64,000 bases of DNA, taken from the NCBI GenBank assembly GCA_947184155.2, contig CAMXCT020000813.1, forward strand, positions 1-64,000, in the 5' to 3' direction. Position numbers and translations under genes: made by a program. This document shows positions 51,925 to 61,106 of the stretch, one piece after another. Positions within the stretch are counted from its first letter, which is position 1. Each line of letters begins with the position of its first letter. The notes under the pieces are model-generated. The model was not told where the DNA came from, made no database searches, and saw nothing but the letters and a program-made list of their open reading frames with translations. This DNA comes from Cladocopium goreaui. Taxonomy: Eukaryota > Sar > Dinophyceae > Suessiales > Symbiodiniaceae.

Positions 51925-54900
51925 CTAAACGGGATCTTTCGACACGCGGCGTCTGTATGCCCTTGACAATGCCGTCGATGTCATCCCTGAACCCTTGTGT
52001 TCATGCTGAAATCTATTCCATGGGTTCTGAATTTCACTCTCTACGCTAATATCGCCTATGCTACTGTCGTCGAGAGCCCCTTCAATGCTCTCAACAGTCG
52101 CTCCGACATCAGCTGCTGCAGCAGGATTTCCCGCCACATTAACCAGGCCTTTGCCTGAATTTGATCCTCGCCTCATGGATGCAGAGCTACTGCCAGCGCT
52201 GCCAGAGCCCGACTGTCCCGTCATTCTTTTTGAGATAGGCACCACGCCAGTGCTCGATGCGCCTGCAGTGCCCGATCGTAATGGCATACTTTGGCTTGAA
52301 GATGCTCCAACACCAGTGCTCGATGCGCCAGCTGTGCCCGATCGTGATGGCATTCTTTGACATGAAGATTCTCCCACGCCAATGCTCGATGTGCCAGCTG
52401 TGCCCGACTGTGATGGCATACTTTGACATGAAGATGCTCCTGAGCCCGATGGTGTTCTACTCCTCATTGATGAAGTTCTCATCGGACCACTTCCCGCAGC
52501 TTCTCCACACTTCTGATCATTTCGGTCTTCACTTTGAGACTCATGTTGTTCTCGCAGTGGATTCATCTCTGGTGCTCTTTGGAATCTTTTCAAGCAACAC
52601 TTCGAAGCTTCCACCACCAATTGTCCAGCATAAATGGCACCCAAAGCCATCAAGACAGTCCCCACAATGAAGACCCAATCCACATTCTCGATTTCAGCCT
52701 CTTCCAACTCCGACCCCTTGGCCTGAGATAGCAAAAGACTTCCAGCAACCAACGCTTTGATCGCCACTGAACCTTGTCCACCTCCTCCATTCTTTTGTGA
52801 TCCCAAACCGAGATCTTCTTGTTCTTTTTGATTCATCCCCAAATCCTGGACGAACCTGGCAAAGGATTGCCCTTGTAACGGCTTTGTAAGGCCGTCTGCC
52901 ACCAGCTCAGTGCCTCGTAGGTGAAGCAATCGCCAAAGCCCTCCAGGTGCTGTTCCATCCAAGGCCTCCTTGAGGTATGAAGATCGAACACGAAGATGAC
53001 GTGTCCTCCAGCTCGAAGTGCCAGTGCCATGCGCCATAGAGATCGCAGCTGCATTGTCGCCATAGATCACTCTTTCAATGGCGTTTGTACCAACCTGCTC
53101 CTTGATCATTGCGCAAATCATCGCTTCCATGGATCTTCCCACATTCAGCGCTTCACAATAGCCGACCAACTCTGACTCTGCTGTGCTGTGGGTCACGAAG
53201 GCCTGTTGCGATGATTGCCATCCAATTGGCACCCCTGCAAAGAACACAAGAAGTCCCTGCAAGCTCCTGTGCTTTGAGCCTGCTCCAAACGAGATGTCAG
53301 AGAAAACCTCCAACAGCTTTCCGCTTCTCTCGATCTTCAGCTGATTCCTCTTGCCCCATGTTTCGGCTGAAACTCCTCGAGGATAGTGAAGTCCTCCTTG
53401 ATTTCCATGGACATACTGCATGATGGCGTTTGACACCTCGATGGACTTGAGAGCATTCTTTGTGCACAACCTACACGCTGTTGCCACTGCCATTGCAATG
53501 TCAGGTCTTGTTCTGGTCGATAACCAAAGTAATGCCCCAGCCATCGATTGCGCCTTCTTCACATCGCTCGGCAAAACTTCTCCATCAGGCATGTCATCGC
53601 CTTCAGCAAGATGAAACCTTGGAAAATCCGACGACTTCTCAACCTCAAATCGTTGAATCATCTCCTTTTCATACTTCTTTTGGCTTACAATGAAGCCATC
53701 TTCACGGCCCTGTTCATCCAGAGCGCCTTCAACTTCAAAACCGCAGTATTTCACCACTTTTCCCTCCCCCGTCTTCTCCACATCAGAAATGGCCCAAACT
53801 TCAGAGACCGCCTGTGTTGCTGCATCTAACGTTGCTTCCTCCGCTACAATCAGAAGGTCGTCAACGTAGACCGACATCAAGCCCACCAATTCCACCTTCC
53901 CTGTTTCGTGGTCAGTTTCCTCCAGCCGCCACACATTTTCATCAGGGGTTTTTTGGAATCTTCCCGTGACTTTTCGGCCTTGAAGTTGTTGATGCCACTT
54001 GATGGTTGGAAGAACTTCATCTCGATATAGGCTCCAGTCTCGAGGTGATGTGGTGAGCCCATAGATGGCTTTGTCAATGAGCCACACCTCGTTGGAGTCC
54101 GCCAGGCCAAGCTTTTTGAACACCATCGGTATTTCCATGGCCATAAGGCGGGTTTCGTCTCTTCGGGGGGCGTTCAAAAATGCTGTACGTATATCTGTAC
54201 ATCCTGCTGTCCATGACTTCATTGCACCAAGCCTCAGCATCGTTCGAATCTGATTTCCATCCACACCTCCAGCGTAGTGCTCAGATTCATCAGGGCCAGC
54301 ATAGTTGCCACACACCACTGCCCTGCTTCTGTATGCACCGCTATAGGCCTTTCTTGTATGCACCATTTTCGCTGGTAAGAGCTCAATGGGCAACTTGCTC
54401 TCAGATGAAAGTTGTTGTAGATGCTGCTTGGTGATTTGCCGGACAGCGCACTTTTGTGTCACCAGCTGGTCATATTCTTTCCGGATTGATTGTTCCCAAT
54501 CCTTCAAATTGGCCCAAACCTCCATGTTCCCCACCGTTTTTGTCACGAGGAACTCTTGCTCCAGGTTCTTCTGGACCTTCTCCTCCCCCAGCTCCTTCGC
54601 TTCAACCAGCTGTTCTTCCACCAAAGACCTCATCTTGATGGCATTCGTAACCGGACCAATCCATAGTGCTTGATCTTCTGATGTTCCATCCAGCATCGTC
54701 ATCTCGTCCTCCACATAGTGTGTCAAGTTGACATGAAGGGCTCTCAAGGCTGCTGAACTTCCACTTCTTGGGGCCGTTGGGCGTGAGCCACCATCCCAAC
54801 TGTTTGGCGCCCCCTCCACATCCCCTCCACCAATAATCCATTCCTCCTCCTCATAGTTGACAGCCTTTGGAGAGCTCTCCTCTGATGCTTCAGAAGACTC

Positions 54901-57684
54901 CATAGTCCAACTGTCACTTGAAGTTCCAGGGTGGTACGCCATGATCGGTTCAAATTTGTCAGGACATGCCTCTACTATGCGCTCCTCCCCCTCGATGTGA
55001 AACATCGAAACCACTGGTTGAATTGCTTTTCGTCTTTGGCGACGAGCTGGTGCATCATCAGCACGCTCAGGCAGATACAAAACTTGTTCCTCTACCCCTG
55101 GTTGTTGAGGGTCTGGGATGATGATATCATCAGTGAAAAACCTGCGACCACTGTCTTTGGACTGCACCAAGTACCCAGTGTTGGTCAATGATGAATTCAT
55201 GTCAGGGCCAAGTATGGTCACCTCCTCCCTCACCTCTCGCCAGGGTGCGTATCGTGCTTGCCACGACTTTCTCAAAGCAAAAGCTGTTGCACCAAACTTG
55301 AGAAGTCTGCCGACTGGCCATCCAAGCAGCTGCAGTTGTGCTCGTAGACGTCGCTCTCCAATGTGGCGCGCAATCAGCGGCCATTGGGTCAAAGTCCCAA
55401 GTTGTGCTGAGATGAGTGTTCTGATGGATTTTTTCACCATGTTCATCTCACTCTCCACCCTCCCGTTGGCCTTGTAAGAACTTCCAGGTGTCATAGTTGT
55501 GATCACATCTCTTGCCAGTGTCCATGACCGCACCTGTTCAGAGCAAAACTCTCGTGCCCTGTCAGAGTGAAGGCGGTACAAGGGAAGACCAAGACTTCGA
55601 AGGCGACAGTAAATCCTGCCAAGAGCTGGAAGCACATGCTTTACCGCCCGCGACCGCACTGGCTCAACAAAGGTGATCTGTTTCACCGCCACATTTGTTG
55701 CTTCCTCCACCAGCTTGTGCCACGTCTCACACATCGATTTGGCGGTCTCCACATTCCTTTCTTCTGCATCTTCCATCAGCTCATCCTCCTCCGGTAGTGG
55801 TTGATCTTCACCAGCATCTTCCATGGTGACCTCTTCCACTTCTTCGTCTAAGCCTGGCAATGGCTTGTCTTCTTCCTCATGTTCTCGGCCAGGAACTGGG
55901 ATGATGGAGGCTTTATCTCTTGTGACGGGCATGGTGTAACATCCCACAAGGATATAGCGACACCCCTTGACACCCTGATCATCACCAGGAGATAGTTTGC
56001 CCGATAGGTCTACGCTGAGGGTGAAAGCTTCAGCATGTTGAACTCGTTTGTGAGGTTTGCTCCTCGCCTGTGCCCTGACACATTGGACACAATCTCTCCT
56101 CGCAGGCATATGGTCATTGAGGAAATGACGTCGCCATTGTTCAAGCGCGACTGCACTGAGAGCTTGCACTTTTGGTTGTGAGGGTCGGGAGTCATGATCA
56201 CCTGGTGGCACTTCGTCCCCGGTGTCATACCGCCTTCCCCCACGGGATTGTACTGAAAAAGGTTCATGTGATTGCACTGAAGAAGGTTTGTTTTGTCTTT
56301 GAGGGCCATCATCCTTTTGTTGTGGTAGATAATGTTTGGCCTGTGGGGCTACTCCATAAACACTCAAACCATTAGTGGCATCTCTGCACTCCAAAACCTG
56401 GAGTTGTTGTTTGATTGCAGTTGCTATTGCCAGCTTCAAACCTGGTGCCCATGTCGCCCACATTTTGGATCTTTCGATTCTCCGTTCCAAAGGTTGCCCA
56501 CGCAGATCTTCAGGAGGAGATTTGGGTGGCCCATGTAGTCCATGAAGTTCCGTCAGAGAGGTCATAGACGTAAACAATGTTGTTGGTTTACATCTCTCAT
56601 GGCCCATTCTCCCCTGGTCAAAGTCAACCTTGTGGAACTTGAACTTCTCTTGAAACCTTCGCCACTCATCAGTGCGAAACATTGACATGTACTGCCGCTT
56701 GTCAGCGTCAGACCTGTATTCAGCAGGGTCACGTGGCTGTTCCAAAATGAACTCCGTCGCAGGATCCTCAGGCAATCTCACCTCCTCAGCCACCACGTAC
56801 AAAGACAAGTAGCGAAAGAAGAGGATGCTGTCATTTTGAACCTTCTCCGCATCTGCTGTGGACAAAGTTGGAAGACCATATGACCAATCTTCACTTCGAA
56901 GTATGCCTGGGCCGCCATCACCTTGGCTTCGTAGGGCTGACACAGTTCTGCATGGTGGGCCTCCAAGTAGTGTTCTCAAGCGACCTGACGCTGCAAGCAT
57001 CAGCAGGTAGCCGTAGACATGCTTATCCATCAGGTTTGCAGCACATCCACCTTGAAGGTCCACGCACAAAACTTCAGTTGTTGGAGTTCTCAACTGACGC
57101 TCCCAAAATTGGTGGTCTTCTCCAGAAAACACGTGCAGCACCACGTTCTTGGCCCGGCTTATTCGCCTTCTTGTCCTCCTGTTCCAGGGCAGCATGCTTC
57201 CAAAGTTGTGCATCTTGACAGCTTCCAATCTTGGGACCAACTTCATCATGATGTCCTCCGGCAAATTTGGAAAAAGCTGTTTCAGCTTCACCGTCAAGGC
57301 CAGCTCCAAATCGAGCTTCAAAGGATCTACCTCCTCCGGCTTCTTGAGAAAAGTTCGCACCATGGCCATCTTCCTCAACTGATGTACCTGGTAAAGCTCC
57401 AGCCACTCCAAAATCTGCCGTCCATCCCTCAAAGCTATCATAGGACATCCATGTTGAACTTGTACTTCAATTTGTCGGCCCTCATCGTCTTGAATGGAGC
57501 AACTATTGCCAGTCCAGTGCATGTTGAAGTCCAGCTCTGTCAATCCTCCCATAGGCACAATCCATGCCTCAGGTTGTCCTGGTTCAGACAAGAGGATCTT
57601 GGTGCCCTTCTTCAGCCGAAACCTTGACGTAGATCCCTCCGCCAGAGTCACCACTGTCGGCTCAGCACACTCCCACTCCACCAT
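51925..57684 (-). CDS. Copia pol polyprotein (integrase, reverse transcriptase, RNase H)
   Basis: 1,919 residues from ATG 57684, in the -1 frame relative to gag. That ATG is probably not the true start, since protease-like codons continue upstream of it. Residues 181-370: methyltransferase-like segment (LHVFSGED, GGPPCRTVS, FDQGRMGH, KPTTL). Integrase zinc motif H520-x4-H525-x6-C532-x2-C535; catalytic D559, D708 (HSDRAREF) and E744 (GRVESE) with the classic 35-residue last gap. Reverse transcriptase TDIRTAFLNA near residue 1165 and YVDD near 1273. RNase H FSDISFGAG, STAESE and YGDNAAA at about 1460-1545. Then a hydrophobic helix (WVFIVGTVLMALGAIYAG, near 1670) and Ser/Gly/Thr repeats near 1745-1832. 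The acidic insert at 600-645 splits the integrase core. Confidence 0.95.
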   Translation of the reverse strand: MVEWECAEPTVVTLAEGSTSRFRLKKGTKILLSEPGQPEAWIVPMGGLTELDFNMHWTGNSCSIQDDEGRQIEVQVQHGCPMIALRDGRQILEWLELYQVHQLRKMAMVRTFLKKPEEVDPLKLDLELALTVKLKQLFPNLPEDIMMKLVPRLEAVKMHNFGSMLPWNRRTRRRISRAKNVVLHVFSGEDHQFWERQLRTPTTEVLCVDLQGGCAANLMDKHVYGYLLMLAASGRLRTLLGGPPCRTVSALRSQGDGGPGILRSEDWSYGLPTLSTADAEKVQNDSILFFRYLSLYVVAEEVRLPEDPATEFILEQPRDPAEYRSDADKRQYMSMFRTDEWRRFQEKFKFHKVDFDQGRMGHERCKPTTLFTSMTSLTELHGLHGPPKSPPEDLRGQPLERRIERSKMWATWAPGLKLAIATAIKQQLQVLECRDATNGLSVYGVAPQAKHYLPQQKDDGPQRQNKPSSVQSHEPFSVQSRGGRRYDTGDEVPPGDHDSRPSQPKVQALSAVALEQWRRHFLNDHMPARRDCVQCVRAQARSKPHKRVQHAEAFTLSVDLSGKLSPGDDQGVKGCRYILVGCYTMPVTRDKASIIPVPGREHEEEDKPLPGLDEEVEEVTMEDAGEDQPLPEEDELMEDAEERNVETAKSMCETWHKLVEEATNVAVKQITFVEPVRSRAVKHVLPALGRIYCRLRSLGLPLYRLHSDRAREFCSEQVRSWTLARDVITTMTPGSSYKANGRVESEMNMVKKSIRTLISAQLGTLTQWPLIARHIGERRLRAQLQLLGWPVGRLLKFGATAFALRKSWQARYAPWREVREEVTILGPDMNSSLTNTGYLVQSKDSGRRFFTDDIIIPDPQQPGVEEQVLYLPERADDAPARRQRRKAIQPVVSMFHIEGEERIVEACPDKFEPIMAYHPGTSSDSWTMESSEASEESSPKAVNYEEEEWIIGGGDVEGAPNSWDGGSRPTAPRSGSSAALRALHVNLTHYVEDEMTMLDGTSEDQALWIGPVTNAIKMRSLVEEQLVEAKELGEEKVQKNLEQEFLVTKTVGNMEVWANLKDWEQSIRKEYDQLVTQKCAVRQITKQHLQQLSSESKLPIELLPAKMVHTRKAYSGAYRSRAVVCGNYAGPDESEHYAGGVDGNQIRTMLRLGAMKSWTAGCTDIRTAFLNAPRRDETRLMAMEIPMVFKKLGLADSNEVWLIDKAIYGLTTSPRDWSLYRDEVLPTIKWHQQLQGRKVTGRFQKTPDENVWRLEETDHETGKVELVGLMSVYVDDLLIVAEEATLDAATQAVSEVWAISDVEKTGEGKVVKYCGFEVEGALDEQGREDGFIVSQKKYEKEMIQRFEVEKSSDFPRFHLAEGDDMPDGEVLPSDVKKAQSMAGALLWLSTRTRPDIAMAVATACRLCTKNALKSIEVSNAIMQYVHGNQGGLHYPRGVSAETWGKRNQLKIERSGKLLEVFSDISFGAGSKHRSLQGLLVFFAGVPIGWQSSQQAFVTHSTAESELVGYCEALNVGRSMEAMICAMIKEQVGTNAIERVIYGDNAAAISMAHGTGTSSWRTRHLRVRSSYLKEALDGTAPGGLWRLLHLRGTELVADGLTKPLQGQSFARFVQDLGMNQKEQEDLGLGSQKNGGGGQGSVAIKALVAGSLLLSQAKGSELEEAEIENVDWVFIVGTVLMALGAIYAGQLVVEASKCCLKRFQRAPEMNPLREQHESQSEDRNDQKCGEAAGSGPMRTSSMRSRTPSGSGASSCQSMPSQSGTAGTSSIGVGESSCQRMPSRSGTAGASSTGVGASSSQSMPLRSGTAGASSTGVVPISKRMTGQSGSGSAGSSSASMRRGSNSGKGLVNVAGNPAAAADVGATVESIEGALDDSSIGDISVESEIQNPWNRFQHEHKGSGMTSTALSRAYRRRVSKDPV
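52190..52450 (-). repeat. in-frame repeats in the pol tail
   Basis: Three to four copies of a unit of about 60 bp encoding variants of SCQSMPSQSGTAGASSTGVG. Confidence 0.85.
56560..57144 (-). other. degenerate cytosine methyltransferase-like domain in pol
   Basis: VVLHVFSGED resembles motif I (SAM-binding loop), LLGGPPCRTVS resembles motif IV (Pro-Cys loop), LEQPRDP stands where motif VI has its Glu, and KPTTLFTS stands near motif VIII. Spacing is compressed and no target-recognition domain is evident, so activity is doubtful. Confidence 0.55.
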
Positions 57685-60600
57685 GTCTCTTGCAGGTCGC
57701 AGAGCATGTGTTGCACCAGCACCAGATCAGGTTGCCCATGTTCAAGGTCTCCTATTCTCATGACGTTGATCTTTGGCTGGACCCTGAGTGACTTCAGGAG
57801 CTGTGTTGCTTCATGAAGTAGATCATCGGTTTTTGTCTTTGGCATTTGATCTCCTCCAGTTCCTCCGTCACCCAGTCCTTTGTTTCCATCCTCCACAACT
57901 TGTTTCACCTCCCCCGGAGACGCCGTTGAGGAAGTCATAGAGGAAGATCCAACATCCTGAGTTTTCAGGGCTTTCGCAGTGGCTGCAGCTCCTGCTTTTC
58001 CACCTGGCCATGAAGAGGATCCTGCTGTTGTTGTAGTACAAGCTTCACTCCCCCCACGTCCTTGCCCAGTAGTTCCTCCCCCTGAGCTGTTTTGCTCACC
58101 AGGTTTTCTGACCCTGAGTTTACAATCCTGCTTCTTGTGCTCCTTGCTGCCGCAGACAAAGCACCGATTGGCACGATCATCCAAGGTTTCCCAAGCGTGG
58201 AGCCATTTGCAGCTTTTGCCTGCCTTACAGCCTTTGTCAGAGGCAAAGTATCGACATGGTTTGTCGGCTGTGGGGCTCGGCTTGGCCTTGGTGTCATTGT
58301 TGGTGACCTTGCCAGGAGATTTCATCTCTGCATCGAGCTGCTTGAGCTTGAGGGGCACCGAGGATGTTGTAGTAGTGGCTGATGATTGCAACAGCACCAA
58401 TGTTTCCGCCTCTGCCAACAAACACTGGCTAAATGCCCACAAGCTCTGATGGCTTGGTTGTTGATCCAGCTGGAGTTGCATCCTGCTCTGTGCCAACCTG
58501 AAAGCAGCCTGAGCATCAAGAGTCCCCAGCTGTTGCAAGGGAGCATCTAATGCCTTCAGGAGTAACACTCCATCAGGCAGCGTTGCCTCAACTTCTTGTG
58601 CTCGTCCAAAGTGGCGCCTCCAGTTTCTCAAACTCGCTGCAAGCTCCTGCACATCTTTGGACTTTGGAAAGGCTGTCAGTTGCGTCAGCAGCAATTGCTT
58701 TTCCCCAGCACCACCAGGTTGAAATCTCACCAGCAACTTGTAGATGATGCCAGTCGATGACAGGACACGGTCCGTCACCAGAGCTTGCTGCTCTGCTGCA
58801 GGGATGGCCTTGAGGAGCATCTGAATCCCTCGTTGCTCTGTTCTTTGAAATTGGCCCTCCTTCAAGTCTTCCGGCAACTTGGGAAGGATCTGAATCCTTT
58901 GAAGTGGTGAGCTTTTCCTCCACTCCTCATAGTATCCTTTGGCCTCCCGCAACGTTGTTTCCCACCACCAACCGGCTGCCGCACTGATGTCCTTCATGAT
59001 GGGTGTGATCAAGTGCAGCCAATCACCAAACTGCAAAGGAGATGAATCAGCTGGAAGGTCAGGGAGTTCTCCTTTTGTGTTCATTGATCCTGATCCTTCC
59101 GTCCATGGGCCATATGTCCGACCCAGGTACTTTCCATCTCCCGCTCCACCTCCCCCCACATCATGCCGTGGATGGTCACCGAAATGTCCAGGTCCGCAGT
59201 CAAATAGTCCCCTTCTTGGATCACTTCCCAACTGCCTAGCCCGATCTTGTTCAGGTAGATTCCCATGCTCAAAAGCCCGAGCTCCTTCACGATGTTCACC
59301 ATGCAACATGGGAGCCCGACCGTCGCCTTGATGTGCACCGTGCAACATGGAAGCCCGACCTCCGCACTGATGTTCACCATGCTCAATGGGAGCCCGACCA
59401 CCGCCTTGATGTGCACCATGCTCCAAAAAAACCCGACCTTCACGGAAATCTCCCCCATGCCCCAGTGCCCGATCTCTTCCAAGATGTTCACCCTGCAGAT
59501 ACGCAGCCCGAATGCCGCTAGGGACTGCAGAAGCGGATGCTGGTGCCCGATCCAATAGAGCTCCATCACCACATCTGCCCTGCTCAGCCCGAGGCCGAAG
59601 ACGAACATCTCCTCTTCCATCATGAAGATCCCGGACACCGCGATGCAATGCCAGTGCAGTTGCCGCAGGGTCAGATCCAGGGTTTGATGGCCCTAACCGC
59701 TGAAAACCCTCATTCCAATACCCTGATTCATGAAAAGCCGTTGGAACTGAAACTTTTGCAAGCGCATTCCGAAGAGATTGAACTTCTCTCTCTAACCACA
59801 CCTGTTTCGCCTCATGAGCAGACAGCAAACCCTCTCCTTTGGGCTTCCAGTTCACCTCACCATTCTTCGCACCCGGCTTCGACTCACAGGTGTCGTACAT
59901 GTTGAAGGTGCTGACAAAGCTGTCGTCAGCTACTGGCTGATCATCCACCACAGGAAGCGGTGGCACAGGTGGGTAAATTGGTACCTCTACTGAAGGTGGT
60001 GGTCCATCTGGTACTTTAGTTCCATTTGGTGTGAATTTTGCATGGTTCTTTCTGACTCCATTCTCAGGGCTAAGTGCGTGTTCACGAACTTTTGACCTGG
60101 GTGTCCTACTCCCTTGCCTTCCAGGGCGAGGTGGTTGTGAGATCCCCATAGTGCCCTTTGAACTCTCATCCGAAGTCACCCCAATTGCAGACCAAGGTGA
60201 GGACTCAAACCCAGTTTCGGCTGGCACCGCCGACATACTCTGCATCTTGCCCTTGAGAACCGCTAATTCATTCATTAGCTTCGAATTCTCATCCCGAAGG
60301 TAGCCCACAAGTTCACTTTCTAGTGCCCTCTGTAGATCATCTACCTTTTTTTCTTGACCAGAACCCATGCTAGCATCTTTCACAGGACCCATAGTTTGAT
60401 CCCCCACATTTTCATCTGGCAGCCTGCCCTCAGTCCTCATCTCGCCGTGCCCTTTCACCACTGAAGGCATCGAAGACAGCATTCCATCCGGTGCTTGACT
60501 CCCTCGCCCCTTCCCAGTAGGCAACATTGACGATTGATGGGGTTGGCTATGCGTACCAAACGAATCTTGCAGTGGATCATTTTCTGAATCACCATCCATT

Positions 60601-60734
60601 GGGAGATCTGCAGGTCTTGTGGCCCGAAGTGCAAATTCCCCTTGGGTCTTTTGGGAATAAAATGGGTTTCCACTCCATCCAGTTTCACCAGAAGCCCCAG
60701 GTCCCCTTGGTGGCATCGATAGGGACCTTTCCAT
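57648..60734 (-). CDS. Copia gag polyprotein
   Basis: The proposed start is ATG 60734, the first Met after the LTR and primer site (the frame is open further 5' through the LTR, but that reading is outside the gag proper). 1,028 residues. Low-complexity N-terminus; about residues 480-560 have 15-residue repeats of the type HGAHQGGGRAP; the centre is helical (capsid-like); then a CCCH finger (CRYFASDKGCKAGKSCKWLH, 58201-58257) and a CCHC zinc knuckle (CFVCGSKEHKKQDC, 58122-58163). It ends TGA at 57648, overlapping pol by 37 bp. The last 30 codons run in parallel with the protease active site in the other frame. Confidence 0.9.
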   Translation of the reverse strand: MERSLSMPPRGPGASGETGWSGNPFYSQKTQGEFALRATRPADLPMDGDSENDPLQDSFGTHSQPHQSSMLPTGKGRGSQAPDGMLSSMPSVVKGHGEMRTEGRLPDENVGDQTMGPVKDASMGSGQEKKVDDLQRALESELVGYLRDENSKLMNELAVLKGKMQSMSAVPAETGFESSPWSAIGVTSDESSKGTMGISQPPRPGRQGSRTPRSKVREHALSPENGVRKNHAKFTPNGTKVPDGPPPSVEVPIYPPVPPLPVVDDQPVADDSFVSTFNMYDTCESKPGAKNGEVNWKPKGEGLLSAHEAKQVWLEREVQSLRNALAKVSVPTAFHESGYWNEGFQRLGPSNPGSDPAATALALHRGVRDLHDGRGDVRLRPRAEQGRCGDGALLDRAPASASAVPSGIRAAYLQGEHLGRDRALGHGGDFREGRVFLEHGAHQGGGRAPIEHGEHQCGGRASMLHGAHQGDGRAPMLHGEHREGARAFEHGNLPEQDRARQLGSDPRRGLFDCGPGHFGDHPRHDVGGGGAGDGKYLGRTYGPWTEGSGSMNTKGELPDLPADSSPLQFGDWLHLITPIMKDISAAAGWWWETTLREAKGYYEEWRKSSPLQRIQILPKLPEDLKEGQFQRTEQRGIQMLLKAIPAAEQQALVTDRVLSSTGIIYKLLVRFQPGGAGEKQLLLTQLTAFPKSKDVQELAASLRNWRRHFGRAQEVEATLPDGVLLLKALDAPLQQLGTLDAQAAFRLAQSRMQLQLDQQPSHQSLWAFSQCLLAEAETLVLLQSSATTTTSSVPLKLKQLDAEMKSPGKVTNNDTKAKPSPTADKPCRYFASDKGCKAGKSCKWLHAWETLDDRANRCFVCGSKEHKKQDCKLRVRKPGEQNSSGGGTTGQGRGGSEACTTTTAGSSSWPGGKAGAAATAKALKTQDVGSSSMTSSTASPGEVKQVVEDGNKGLGDGGTGGDQMPKTKTDDLLHEATQLLKSLRVQPKINVMRIGDLEHGQPDLVLVQHMLCDLQETWWSGSVLSRQW
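57684..57740 (-). other. protease active-site remnant across the gag/pol frame change
   Basis: Upstream of ATG 57684 the pol frame reads SGAGATHALRPARD after an in-frame TGA. Family members have a continuous D-S-G-A-T-H-A-L-R. The Asp codon (GAT) is in the gag frame, and Ser-Gly in the pol frame, one base back. The core also has a TGGTGC tandem duplication. Confidence 0.7.
59270..59460 (-). repeat. 45-bp repeats inside gag
   Basis: Four to five units containing CACCATGYWSMAYRKGAG-like steps, encoding HGxHxxxxRAxxx. The unit length is a multiple of three so the frame is kept. Confidence 0.8.
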
Positions 60735-60763
60735 TGCAGCCTCAAGCCCTACCAGAGCGCAAT

Positions 60764-60779
60764 GCTTGGGCTCATAACC
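60764..60779 (-). other. primer-binding site, half tRNA-Met type
   Basis: On the minus strand GGTTATGAGCCC begins at the first base after the 5' LTR. It is complementary to the anticodon stem-loop of a tRNA-Met (CAU anticodon), the internal cleaved-tRNA priming known for Drosophila copia. Confidence 0.85.
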
Positions 60780-60861
60780 CTTGTCAGGTTGAAGGGTCAA
60801 AACTGTCTTTTTGTACCAAAATGCCTTCATGGTCAGATGTATTGCATGCTTATCGCACAGA
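60780..60861 (-). repeat. 5' LTR (82 bp)
   Basis: Identical to 51760-51841. It is open in the gag frame but lies upstream of the likely gag Met. Confidence 0.9.
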
Positions 60862-60866
60862 ACTGT
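60862..60866. repeat. target-site duplication, right
   Basis: ACTGT, matching 51755-51759. Confidence 0.85.
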
Positions 60867-61106
60867 ATTTCGTTTTCGTGAGAAAAAAAATGCAGTTTCC
60901 AAATCAAATATTGACGAAGTTGTCAGATTGGCCTGCTGACAGCTGATCTTTGTTTTCTTTGCAGAAATATCTGTCATGGTCTGTCTGAAAATGGGGGATG
61001 CCCCCCAATTCCCATTTCCATAGGGAAAATATGGGAAAATGGTGATAAGTCAATAGATTTTAAGCATACCTGATATCAGAGTCCAGTCAGACCAAATCTT
61101 AACCTC

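Larger units (their letters stand above)
51760..60861 (-). mobile_element. complete Copia-type LTR retrotransposon
   Basis: 9,102 bp on the minus strand. Order from its 5' end: 82-bp LTR (60861-60780), primer site, gag, pol, polypurine tract, 82-bp LTR (51841-51760), all inside an ACTGT duplication. The two LTRs are identical over 82 bp, so the insertion is recent. Domain order integrase, reverse transcriptase, RNase H places it in Ty1/Copia (Pseudoviridae-like), not Gypsy. LTRs of 82 bp are very short for Copia and lack TG..CA termini (the ends are TCTGTG and GACAAG). It lies antisense to the neighbouring host exons. Confidence 0.95.

Noticed and set aside
57684-57684. ATG 57684 as the true start of pol
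   Set aside because: Protease-like codons ATHALRPARD precede it in frame, so this Met is internal to the ancestral protein.
60735-60977. Gag N-terminus starting at 60977
   Set aside because: That extension crosses the LTR and lies outside the element; it is a chance open frame. The LTR part recurs in the frame at 51571-51909 for the same reason.
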